A stretch of 64,000 nt of DNA, from the NCBI GenBank assembly GCA_023488685.1, contig JAMDDR010000433.1, positions 1 to 64,000 of the forward strand. The letters are read 5' to 3'. This DNA comes from Chloroflexota bacterium. Its GTDB lineage: Bacteria > Chloroflexota > Anaerolineae > J036 > Brachytrichaceae. A program made the translations under genes and the position numbers. How positions within the stretch are numbered: position 1 is the first letter of the stretch; every line of letters starts with the position of its first letter. The notes under the pieces were generated by a model that saw nothing but the letters and a program-made list of their open reading frames with translations, did no database searches and was not told where the DNA came from. Below, in pieces: positions 10,086 through 18,852 of this stretch.

Positions 10086-10486
10086 GAGTTCCTCCGCTTC
10101 ACTCACGAGCATTCTACTAAGGCTCAGTTACCCACCTTGTCCTTGATGCGAGCCGATAGTGAAGTAGCGCATTCTCGGCGATTAGCTCAGCCCGGCTCCG
10201 TGCCAAATTGCTCAGCGTGCCGAGCGCAGGCGTGAGTCCTTCATTTCCTGCATGGATTGCTCTGAGAGTTATGATAGTCGATCTCTGCTATAGTGTTCTC
10301 ATCTACTCGAAGAGTGGGCGGCGGTCATGCCTCGGCAGTGCCAACGAAGTTGGCACCCTCAGCATGATCATCTTCCCTTTGCAATAACTCGTGATTCGCT
10401 CTGTGGAACAGGGTTCCTGTCGGTGTGGCCTTTACAACACGGCTACGGTGTTTTGGTAGCAGGATGCGCTTCACGTCGGGAGGTTA

Positions 10487-11431
10487 TTGATAATGTCAAT
10501 TAAACTTTCCCATCGACTACACTTGCTTCAATGGGCGTTGCCGGTGCTCATTCTCATCATGGCAATGATTCACCAGCTTGGCCCAGCTCGCTACGTTCAC
10601 GAAATGTTCGGTGAATGGGCACACTATGGGCTCGAAATCCTCTTCTACGGCACAACCGGTCCCGTTGTGATGTGGCTCACACTCCGCACTGTTCGCACAT
10701 GGGTCGAACAAAAGGAGCAGGCCGAAGCTGAGGTATATCGTCTCAACGGTGAACTTCAGCAACGGATCGATGAACGGACCCACCTGCTAAAGCAGATCAT
10801 CAGAGTTCAGGAAGAAGAACGCAAGCGCATTGCTCGCGACCTCCATGACGACTTCGCTCAAACGCTTACGGCGCTAACCATTAACCTTGAGACCGCCCTC
10901 CAGAACTTGCCGGCGTCAATGTCGCCCCTCAGGGAATATATGGTCCGTGTCCAGGATCTGACAACAACCACGTTGGAGCAGACTTATCACTGGATTCAAG
11001 ACCTGCGCCCACGGGTCCTTGATGACCTGGGCTTGGTGCCGGCTATCCGTTGGTATGCCGAAACTCGTTTAGAGGCATATGGGGTGAAGGTACACCTGGA
11101 TATTGGAAATATCCGATGGCGTCTTCCGCCCGAACTCGAGACGACGCTTTTTCGCACCATCCAGGAGGCGCTCAATAACATCGCCAAACATGCTCAAGCT
11201 CATCAAGTCCTTGTTCGGCTGGTATTCACCGACGGGCACGTGATTGCTGAAATCGAGGATGATGGATTGGGCTTTGATCCGCAAGAGCTTCTTAAAGTGC
11301 ATGAGGGCATGCGCGGCATCGGGCTACTGGGCATGCGGGAGCGTGTATCGCTTGTAGGCGGACAACTGACCTTGGATTCCAAGCCAGACGGTGGGACACG
11401 CATCCAGATCGAGGTGCCATGGACAGCCTGA
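10487..11431 (+). CDS. NarL-partner type sensor histidine kinase (HisKA_3 + HATPase)
   Basis: EEERKRIARDLHDDFAQTLTALTINLE; HATPase GLLGMRERVSLVGGQLTLDSKPDGGTRIQIEVP; 2 predicted TM. Confidence 0.92.
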   Translation: MIMSIKLSHRLHLLQWALPVLILIMAMIHQLGPARYVHEMFGEWAHYGLEILFYGTTGPVVMWLTLRTVRTWVEQKEQAEAEVYRLNGELQQRIDERTHLLKQIIRVQEEERKRIARDLHDDFAQTLTALTINLETALQNLPASMSPLREYMVRVQDLTTTTLEQTYHWIQDLRPRVLDDLGLVPAIRWYAETRLEAYGVKVHLDIGNIRWRLPPELETTLFRTIQEALNNIAKHAQAHQVLVRLVFTDGHVIAEIEDDGLGFDPQELLKVHEGMRGIGLLGMRERVSLVGGQLTLDSKPDGGTRIQIEVPWTA

Positions 11432-12084
11432 CGCCTATCCGAGTTTTGATCGCCGACGATCACACTATCGTGCGCCAGGGGCTGCACGCCCTGTTGCAGG
11501 CTCAACCAGACATCCAGGTTGTCGGTGAGGCCGGAGACGGTGCTGAGGCGGTGCGCCTGGCCCACGAGGCTCACCCTTCTATAGCCATTATGGATATTGC
11601 TATGCCTGTAATGGATGGGCTTGTAGCAACACGGGTAATCAAGCGTGATGTACCTGAGGTCCACGTACTCATCCTTACAATGCATGAGAATGACGAGTAC
11701 TTCTTCCGGGCGTTACAAGCAGGTGCTTCCGGCTACGTGCTGAAGCAAGCGGCCGCCACCGACTTGATCGCCGCCATACGTGCAGTGGCGCGAGGAGAGG
11801 TATTTCTCTATCCATCCATAGCCAAAAAGCTACTCTTAGATTACCTTCGGCGGGCTCAAACCGGGGAGTCTCTGAGTACGCCTGAACAGTTGACATTGCG
11901 TGAGCACGAGGTGCTTGCCCTCATCGCAGAGGGTTTGTCGAACCGCGAGATCGCTGAACGATTGGTGCTGAGCCGAAGCACGGTACAGACTCACTACAGC
12001 CATATTCTGCAGAAGCTTGGCCTTCAAAATCGGGTCGAGCTAATCCGATACGCGTTGCGCCATGGCCTGATCGACCAAGACTGA
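11419..12084 (+). CDS. LuxR/NarL-family response regulator
   Basis: VLIADDHTIVRQGLHALL; HTH LTLREHEVLALIAEGLSNREIAERLVLSRSTVQTHYSHILQKLGLQNR. Confidence 0.95.
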   Translation: MDSLTPIRVLIADDHTIVRQGLHALLQAQPDIQVVGEAGDGAEAVRLAHEAHPSIAIMDIAMPVMDGLVATRVIKRDVPEVHVLILTMHENDEYFFRALQAGASGYVLKQAAATDLIAAIRAVARGEVFLYPSIAKKLLLDYLRRAQTGESLSTPEQLTLREHEVLALIAEGLSNREIAERLVLSRSTVQTHYSHILQKLGLQNRVELIRYALRHGLIDQD

Positions 12085-12111
12085 CAGGCGCTGGCTAAAT
12101 CACGCCTGAGG

Positions 12112-12143
12112 AAAAAAGCACGACCCCAATATCGTGCTTTTTT
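12112..12143. terminator. Bidirectional intrinsic terminator after response regulator
   Basis: AAAAAAGCACGA-ccccaata-TCGTGCTTTTTT: 12-bp perfect stem with flanking A/T tracts. Confidence 0.9.
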
Positions 12144-12289
12144 GGATCCAATATAGCGCCCTGCACGATAGACTCGTGCTCTGTCCCCACTAAACTTGCA
12201 CTAAGCCTTTGCCATCCCGTTCACTGATCGTTCGCAAGGAACGGGCAGATCCGTGATCAGGAAGGCCTCAACTGAAACGTGAGGAATCG

Positions 12290-12655
12290 ATGGGCGAGAG
12301 ACGGGTGCTATTAGTTGTAGGTCACCCCCTGCTGCGACAGGCAATCCGACAACTGCTGAACAATATCGGTCCAGAGTTGTTGGATGAGGCTACAGATATC
12401 GTTGACGGGGTGTACCTGGCCGTAAGCCAGCAACCAACCTTCATCATCCTGGATACGTCGATTGTTGAGGTGAGCGGATCGATGTTTGGAGAGCTGATTC
12501 ACAAGCTGGCACCGCAAAGCAGGATTGTCTTGCTCGTCGACGACGGCCACGAGTATCGTGAAACAGCGCAGGAACAAGGGGCCATTTGTGTTAGCAAACG
12601 CACAGTCGCACTGGAGTTGCCACAACTTGCTCATCGGTGGTTATGTGGGCTTTGA
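12290..12655 (+). CDS. Stand-alone, atypical receiver (REC-like) domain protein
   Basis: RRVLLVVGHPLLRQAIRQLLNN ... PTFIILDTSIVEVSG ... GAICVSKRT; REC pattern lacking the N-terminal acidic pair. Confidence 0.7.
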   Translation: MGERRVLLVVGHPLLRQAIRQLLNNIGPELLDEATDIVDGVYLAVSQQPTFIILDTSIVEVSGSMFGELIHKLAPQSRIVLLVDDGHEYRETAQEQGAICVSKRTVALELPQLAHRWLCGL

Positions 12656-12690
12656 CTTGTTCAAGCGGACGCTAGAGGAGATTTACACAC

Positions 12691-13599
12691 ATGAACGATG
12701 ACCCACAGGATCTCAAACAGCGGGTAAATCGCCGACAATTACTAAAGCTTTTAGGCACTGTTGGTGTAACGCCTATCGCTGCGCGGCTTCTGCCCGATTT
12801 GCTCCCTCACCTCAGCGACGCCTCGCCCGCTCAGGATAAGACGGAATCACGCCGGATACGCCAATGGGTGCTGGTCTTCGATTTACGTAAGTGCGAAGGC
12901 TGTGTCACGATCGGCGAAGCGCCGCAGTGCATCGAAGCGTGCAATGCGGAGCACTTCGTGCCGAAGGGGCAGGAGTGGATCAAGGTCTTCGAGATGGAAA
13001 GCCCCGGAGGCCACTCGTTTTTCCTGCCGCGCCCATGCATGCAGTGCGAAAACCCGCCCTGCCTCAACGTCTGCCCCGTCGGGGCGACCTATATGAACGA
13101 AGAGGGCGTCGTCCTGGTCAACCACGAACGCTGCATCGGGTGCCGCATGTGTATGGCGGCCTGCCCTTATGCCGCCCGGGTCTTCAACTGGGAGCAGCCC
13201 GAAAATCCCCCCGGCGCCACGTTCGCAACCTACTCGCCGGAGTATCCTGTTCCTCACCGGCAGGGAACCGTCGAAAAGTGCATGCTGTGCGCCCACCGCA
13301 CCATGGATGGAAAGCTCCCGGCCTGCGTCGAGGGTTGCCCCATGTACGCCATTTACCTGGGTGATTTGACTGAGGATATCGCCACCAATGGCAAAGATGT
13401 GGTGAAGCTTTCCCTGTTCCTGGCGAGCAACTCGGCCTATCGGCTGAAAGAGGAACTCGGGACGCGGCCCCGCGTGTTCTACATCCCAGGCCACGGGCAG
13501 GAGAGCGGGCACGACATCGACGAGCATCGCCCAGTGATCCCAGCCCGCTCCTGGCAGGAGCAAGGGGTCAGCCTCGACGATCCCCAAGGAGGGCACTGA
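12691..13599 (+). CDS. 4Fe-4S dicluster ferredoxin-type electron transfer subunit with twin-Arg leader
   Basis: VNRRQLLKLLGTVGV leader; CEGC..C...C, CMQCENPPCLNVCP, CIGCRMCMAACPY, CMLCAHRTMDGKLPACVEGCP (16 Cys). Confidence 0.93.
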   Translation: MNDDPQDLKQRVNRRQLLKLLGTVGVTPIAARLLPDLLPHLSDASPAQDKTESRRIRQWVLVFDLRKCEGCVTIGEAPQCIEACNAEHFVPKGQEWIKVFEMESPGGHSFFLPRPCMQCENPPCLNVCPVGATYMNEEGVVLVNHERCIGCRMCMAACPYAARVFNWEQPENPPGATFATYSPEYPVPHRQGTVEKCMLCAHRTMDGKLPACVEGCPMYAIYLGDLTEDIATNGKDVVKLSLFLASNSAYRLKEELGTRPRVFYIPGHGQESGHDIDEHRPVIPARSWQEQGVSLDDPQGGH

Positions 13600-14990
13600 T
13601 GGATACCTTGACTGATATGCAGCAAGCCGAGCGAAAACTGGAGGTGGTTGTTCTCCGCCCTCTGACCCAAACATCGCGCAGATGGTATGTCTGGACAGCC
13701 TCTTTGCTCGTCATCGTTGGCATCGGCATCGTGGCCTACATCAACCAATTGGCGAACGGCCTGGCCGTCACCGGCATGCGAGACAGGGTGATCTGGGGAC
13801 TCTACATCACCAACTTCGTCTTTTTCATCGGCATCAGCCACGCCGGGACGCTGATCTCGGCGATCCTGCGGACCACCCATGCCGAATGGCGGCGGCCCGT
13901 GACCCGCATGGCTGAGCTGATCACCGTCGTGGCGCTGTCCATCGGCGGGCTCATGCCCGTCATCGACCTTGGCCGGCCAGACCGCATTCCCTTCCTGCTG
14001 CAATACGGCAAGATCAGCTCGCCCATCGTCTGGGATTTCATCTCCATCGCCACTTACCTTACGGCAAGCCTGATGTATCTCTATCTGCCTCTGATCCCGG
14101 ATTTTGCGTTGGCCTACGACAGGCTGCGAGGAGCGACGTCTTCGATTCGCCTGAAGCTGTATGGCCTGCTCTCACTGGGATGGCTGGACCTGCCCGAGCA
14201 GCGCCGGCGGCTCACCCGAGGCATCAACATCATGATGATTCTCATCATCCCCATCGCCATCTCGGTGCACACCGTCGTCTCCTGGATTTTCTCGATGACC
14301 ATGCGAGCCGGCTGGAATAGCACCATCTTTGGCCCGTACTTCGTTGTGGGCGCGATCTTCTCGGGCATCGCGGGCATCATCACCGTCATGTACGTTTTCC
14401 GGCGCATCTATCACCTGGAAGACTACATCACGGCGAAACACTTTCGTTACCTCAGCTACCTGCTGCTTGCCTTCGACTTGATTTACCTCTACTTCACCTT
14501 CGCCGAATATCTGACTACTGGCTACAAGATGGAAGAGGGTGAGAACTTCCTGCTGCGGGAATTGCTGGTCGGCCAGTATTCGCTGTTCTTCTGGGTTTTC
14601 GTCGTCGGCGGACTGCTCATCCCCGCGACCATCATCATCCTGCCCTGGACCCGAAAGATCCCGTTGCTGGTGCTGGGCTCGATTTTGGTGAACATTGGCA
14701 TGTGGCTGAAGCGATTCGTCATCGTGGTCCCTTCGCTGGCCCTGCCCCTGCTGCCCACGGAGTGGGGCGTCTACATACCCACCTGGGTTGAGATAGCGAT
14801 CAGCGCAGCCGCGTTCGCGGGCTTCGCGCTGATCTTCACGCTGGCCACCAAGCTGATCCCCATCATTTCCGTCTGGGAGATGAAAGAAGGTTGGGAGAGG
14901 GGACTCACGGCGCGGGCTCCCGAGCCTGCCAGGTCCGCGCCCACACTCGCCCCACTGGCGGCTGACACAGGAGGCGCAGATGAGCCCTAG
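13599..14990 (+). CDS. NrfD/PsrC-family quinone-interacting membrane subunit
   Basis: 463 aa polytopic; IGISHAGTLISAILR, SIGGLMPVIDLGRPDR, WVEIAISAAAFAGFALIFTLATKLIPIISVWEMKEG. Confidence 0.93.
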   Translation: MDTLTDMQQAERKLEVVVLRPLTQTSRRWYVWTASLLVIVGIGIVAYINQLANGLAVTGMRDRVIWGLYITNFVFFIGISHAGTLISAILRTTHAEWRRPVTRMAELITVVALSIGGLMPVIDLGRPDRIPFLLQYGKISSPIVWDFISIATYLTASLMYLYLPLIPDFALAYDRLRGATSSIRLKLYGLLSLGWLDLPEQRRRLTRGINIMMILIIPIAISVHTVVSWIFSMTMRAGWNSTIFGPYFVVGAIFSGIAGIITVMYVFRRIYHLEDYITAKHFRYLSYLLLAFDLIYLYFTFAEYLTTGYKMEEGENFLLRELLVGQYSLFFWVFVVGGLLIPATIIILPWTRKIPLLVLGSILVNIGMWLKRFVIVVPSLALPLLPTEWGVYIPTWVEIAISAAAFAGFALIFTLATKLIPIISVWEMKEGWERGLTARAPEPARSAPTLAPLAADTGGADEP

Positions 14991-15921
14991 ATTGAGTGAG
15001 CCCCGGAAACAGGTGCGGCGCGTGCTGGCGCTGGCCATGTTGCTGTTGGCGATGCTGCCGGCGATGCTGCTGGCAATGTTGCCACTCCACCCGGCACATG
15101 CCCAGGGGCAGGAACCCGTGAAAATTCGCATTCCGATCACCGATGCCGGCTTCGATGGCCAGTCGGGCGAATACACGATCGAGGTGCAGGAGGGCGCCCT
15201 GGTTGAGATCACGTTTGTCTGGTCACACCAAGCCTACCCGCTGGAAGAGCACATCATGGTCTTCGAAGGATACAAGGTGGAGTCGGACAAGATCGACGCC
15301 GGGCATCGCGAGGCCACCGTCAAGTTCATCGCCGACAAGCCGGGCACGTTCGGGTTCAAGTGCGACCTCGAATGCGACCTGCATGACCATCTTCAGAAGG
15401 GCCGCCTGAAGGTCATCCCGCGCGGCGGGGGCGGCGGGGGCGCGTCATTTTCCGCCACCACGCTCAGCCTCACTCCCTCCACCTGGGCCACTGGCGGCGA
15501 TCCTGTCAACATCACAGCAGTTCTGAAGGATGCCAATGGCGCCCCCGTCCCCAAGGCTGAGATACTGTTCACTATTGCAGCCGAGTTCGTCGGAACGAAA
15601 GGCGACATGGAAATCGGGCGTGCCCGCACCGATGCCAACGGCGTCGCCTTCTTCGAGTTCCAGCCCACGCTCGGTATCAAGCAGCACAAGATCACCGCCC
15701 ACTTCAGCCGTATGGGCATCTACGAGCAAAGCGAGAGCAGCGTTCAGATCGAGGAAGTCGGGATGCCGCCGGTTGCGTATGAAGTGGCCCCCATCGGTCT
15801 AGAAAGCATCGCTCATTGGGCGCCCGCAGTGCTGTTGGTCGTGGTCCTGGGCGTCTGGCTGACGCTTGGCTACGTGCTCTATCAGGCGATCGCCATAGCC
15901 CGCCTGGGATGCAGAAAATGA
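14980..15921 (+). CDS. Secreted, C-terminally membrane-anchored CuA-like cupredoxin with a second Ig-like domain
   Basis: Signal peptide; EEHIMVFEGY...DKPGTFGFKCDLECDLHDHLQKGRLKVIP; Gly6 linker; C-terminal TM WAPAVLLVVVLGVWLTLGYVLY. Confidence 0.75.
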   Translation: MSPRLSEPRKQVRRVLALAMLLLAMLPAMLLAMLPLHPAHAQGQEPVKIRIPITDAGFDGQSGEYTIEVQEGALVEITFVWSHQAYPLEEHIMVFEGYKVESDKIDAGHREATVKFIADKPGTFGFKCDLECDLHDHLQKGRLKVIPRGGGGGGASFSATTLSLTPSTWATGGDPVNITAVLKDANGAPVPKAEILFTIAAEFVGTKGDMEIGRARTDANGVAFFEFQPTLGIKQHKITAHFSRMGIYEQSESSVQIEEVGMPPVAYEVAPIGLESIAHWAPAVLLVVVLGVWLTLGYVLYQAIAIARLGCRK

Positions 15922-15939
15922 TGCCCGCTATGCGTGAGA

Positions 15940-15956
15940 ACGGGCTATCAGCCCGT
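15940..15956. other. Short perfect hairpin between cupredoxin and lipoprotein genes
   Basis: ACGGGCT-atc-AGCCCGT. Confidence 0.5.
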
Positions 15957-15991
15957 GTCAGTTAACCATGTAAGCTAAGGAGGAAAGAGTC

Positions 15992-16780
15992 ATGTGGCAC
16001 CAATTCAGGAATGGGAAGCGAACGGTATTCAGCCTGCTGGGTGTTGCTGTGCTGCTGGCCGGTGGTTGCTCCGCCGGGGTTTCACAGGCCGAATACGACA
16101 AGGCCAAGCAGGATCTGGCCGACCAGGAGCAGAAGGCGGCGGCTTATCAGAAGGAATTGTCGGACAAAGTGCAAGAGGTTGAGAATCTCAAACAGCAGCA
16201 GGCCGATCTGCAAAAGCAAGGTGGTGGGCCGGCCGGCGTCACGGTTCTGATGGGGGCCAAGGTCGTTACACCTGCGCCGCCGGCTCCGACTCCCACCGCG
16301 CCGCCAGCCGACTACACGCCGCCTCCCAGGCCGGTGCCACCCGCCTCCTACGACGAGCCAGTCGCGTTCTCCCTTTACGTGGAGACGTTGCAGACTACGC
16401 GTCCCAGCAGCTACAACGTGGCATCAACGGTCAGTTGCGTGCCCGGCAGTGTCTTTAAGCGAGGCCAGAGAATCGTCTGGCGCTTCGAGGTCATCGACAT
16501 TTCGACCGGGAAGCGCCTCACCGACAAGGATGAGCCCACGATCAAGTTGCAGTTCCCCAATGGTGACGAAGCCACCGCCCGCTTCAGCCAACGGGCAGGC
16601 GGGCGCGTGCCGGACGCGCCGTGGATGTGGAACGCTACCTGGGACATCCCGACGGATTTCCCTCTGGGCGGGCTTGACTACGGCATCGTCATCACCGCGA
16701 AGGACGGGCGCACGATGACCTGGAAGCAACCGGCCCTCGTCAGCCAGACGTCCGACAGCCGTGTTCAGGTGGTCGAATAA
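15992..16780 (+). CDS. Lipoprotein with coiled-coil, Pro-rich linker and unknown C-terminal beta-type domain
   Basis: Lipobox LLAGGC; KAKQDLADQEQKAAAYQKELSDKVQEVENLKQQQ; APPAPTPTAPPADYTPPPRP; SD AAGGAGG upstream. Confidence 0.8.
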   Translation: MWHQFRNGKRTVFSLLGVAVLLAGGCSAGVSQAEYDKAKQDLADQEQKAAAYQKELSDKVQEVENLKQQQADLQKQGGGPAGVTVLMGAKVVTPAPPAPTPTAPPADYTPPPRPVPPASYDEPVAFSLYVETLQTTRPSSYNVASTVSCVPGSVFKRGQRIVWRFEVIDISTGKRLTDKDEPTIKLQFPNGDEATARFSQRAGGRVPDAPWMWNATWDIPTDFPLGGLDYGIVITAKDGRTMTWKQPALVSQTSDSRVQVVE

Positions 16781-16898
16781 TACAGGCGCACGTTTACGAT
16801 CCGTTGCAGACTGCGCCTATCTGGCCAGGCTTCGGCCTGTGGATGGATAAGGCCTGCAGGGCTCATGGATCGCAGAAATACATTTACAGGAGCGCAGT

Positions 16899-18476
16899 AT
16901 GTTGCATGACATGTTGCCGTCATCGCGCCAGCGGTTGGTTGTTCTTCGGAATGTGGTCATGTGCCTGGGCCTGGTCTGGCTCATGACTGCTTGCACCCCG
17001 ATGCAAGGCGCAGTTCCCGCTTCCGCCCTATCGACACAAGTGACGCCCTTGACCACTCTGCCGGCCGCAACGGCCATCCTCACCGCCACACCCTCTGTCC
17101 TCAAGTTACTGAAGGTGCAACCCGAGACCGGCCGCGCCGGGGACTCATTCACGATCACCGGCGAAGGCTTGCCGCCGGGCAAAGAAGTGGAGTTTACCTG
17201 GGCGACGGTGGACGGGAATTACATCACCCAGGTCAGCGCCGAGAACGTTGAGTTCCGCGAGAAAAAGTACACGGAGAAGCAAATATCCCTGGGACGTGCA
17301 ACGGTCGATGCCCAGGGCCGCGTAGCCCATACGTCCACGGTGCCGGAGGACTACGGCGAGTTGCACGACATCTTCGCGATCGTGGATGGTCAGCCGGTAG
17401 CCAAGAGCGGCTTCCGCATCAAGCGGCATGTGACCATCACTCCGCAGGAAGGCCCGTTGGGGACCCCGATCACAATAGAGGTTACTGGCCTCGGCTGGCG
17501 ACCGTTTGAGAGCACCATCGCGGTTCGGTACGACAATCACCCGGTTGGCATCATCACCGCCGTCACCACGAAAGGCACGGCACTGGCTGTGATTCGCGCC
17601 GCGGGACGCACCGGTAAACACATCATAGACATCAACCATGGCGCGAGGTCCGTGCCCTATCTCAACAACCAGCAATCCGGGACAGCCCATATACCGGACT
17701 GGCATTTCGAGTTTACTGTGACAAGCGACAGTGAAATACCGCCCTTCACGCTTGACTGGCCGGATGCTGCTCGGGTTGGCAAAGCCAGCGACGCCGTGCC
17801 GAGGACGGCGGGTAGTGGACTGGTCAATTCGGCTATTCAGGCATCGATGGAACCTGATTCCGGCCCGATTCTCTCCCAGAGTAGGCTGCACGCCAGTGAC
17901 CTTCCACTCAGTGCGGAGGTTGAGCTTTTCTGGGTCAGCGTTCGTGGCAACCGGGTCAGCCCAAGCGGTTGGAGCTTGACGGAGGTATCGCTCCTTAAAA
18001 CAACCACTGATCAGAATGGTTCGCTCAACGTGGGGCTGCAGATTCCAGATGACCTGGGTGGCTGGCACATAATCAAACTGGTGCAAGGCGAAAAAGTATT
18101 GGCGGAAGTCCCTTACTACGTCGAGCGCAGTCTGGTCGATGTAACGCCCAGGCAGGTAAAGAGCGGCGAGGTTTTCACGGTTCATATCAAAGGTGTTGGC
18201 TGGACAGAACTCGACAACGGCGTCGCAGTAACCTACGATAACGCCTACATCGGCTTCGCCTGTGGCTTTAACAGCAACGGCGATGTCACCATCAACCTGG
18301 TGGCAACGGGAGGTCCTGGAATCCATCTCATTGACCTCTACCCCATGATCTATCAAGGCCACGGCCAACCGCCCTGGGGTTATCAGCAGTCGTACCTGAC
18401 CTTCCAGCAGGACTTCCCTGGTCTAGCATTGGGGTACAAGTTGCCTGCCTTCCGGCTGGCGATAGAGGTGAAATAG
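16899..18476 (+). CDS. Secreted/lipoprotein with internally duplicated IPT/TIG-like beta domains
   Basis: Lipobox-like LVWLMTAC; LLKVQPETGRAGDSFTITGEGLPPGKEVEFTWATVDGNYI duplicated as LPLSAEVELFWVSVRGNRV plus paired VTP..G...V.GxGW.....AV.YDN units. Confidence 0.78.
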   Translation: MLHDMLPSSRQRLVVLRNVVMCLGLVWLMTACTPMQGAVPASALSTQVTPLTTLPAATAILTATPSVLKLLKVQPETGRAGDSFTITGEGLPPGKEVEFTWATVDGNYITQVSAENVEFREKKYTEKQISLGRATVDAQGRVAHTSTVPEDYGELHDIFAIVDGQPVAKSGFRIKRHVTITPQEGPLGTPITIEVTGLGWRPFESTIAVRYDNHPVGIITAVTTKGTALAVIRAAGRTGKHIIDINHGARSVPYLNNQQSGTAHIPDWHFEFTVTSDSEIPPFTLDWPDAARVGKASDAVPRTAGSGLVNSAIQASMEPDSGPILSQSRLHASDLPLSAEVELFWVSVRGNRVSPSGWSLTEVSLLKTTTDQNGSLNVGLQIPDDLGGWHIIKLVQGEKVLAEVPYYVERSLVDVTPRQVKSGEVFTVHIKGVGWTELDNGVAVTYDNAYIGFACGFNSNGDVTINLVATGGPGIHLIDLYPMIYQGHGQPPWGYQQSYLTFQQDFPGLALGYKLPAFRLAIEVK

Positions 18477-18693
18477 CGTATTGAGAGAGCCAGCCCAACA
18501 GCATGAGAGTATGTCGAGCGAAGCTTCTACGCGTCCGCCCACGCTCAGGGAGTTGTCTGGCGCCATAGCCAAACGACTGTCCCAGGGCAAAAGTCCTGGG
18601 GCAGTTGGTTCAGCGGGACTGGCCCGAAGCCCTCGGCGCGCCAGTTCGTGGCACGAGCGAGCGGGCAGTCGACAAGCGCTTGACCGACCGTAG

Positions 18694-18852
18694 CTGGCCG
18701 ATATCTCTGTGCGGCAAGGCATCCGCGCATTCTTGCAGGCTAAATCTGACCTGTGTGTAGTCAGCGAAGGCAGCGACGGGCGCGAAGCCGTACTCGGATT
18801 GGTACAACGATTGGCCGTCATATGCGAGTGCGCGCATCGGCACACCTTGTAA
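18694..18852 (+). pseudogene. Remnant of NarL-type response regulator receiver domain
   Basis: LADISVRQGIRAFLQAKSDLCVVSEGSDGREAVLGLVQRL resembles IADDHTIVRQGLHALLQAQPDIQVVGEAGDGAEAVRLA of 11419-12084; stop immediately upstream (TAG 18691) and early stop at 18850. Confidence 0.75.

Noticed and set aside
12883-13674. 263-aa minus-strand ORF
   Set aside because: Antisense of the ferredoxin gene, whose 16-Cys pattern is unambiguous
14172-15212. 346-aa minus-strand ORF
   Set aside because: Antisense shadow spanning NrfD and cupredoxin genes; low-complexity D/Q/R-rich translation typical of complement of TM segments
17145-18368. 407-aa minus-strand ORF
   Set aside because: Antisense shadow of the IPT-like lipoprotein (16899-18476); no recognisable motifs, unnatural composition
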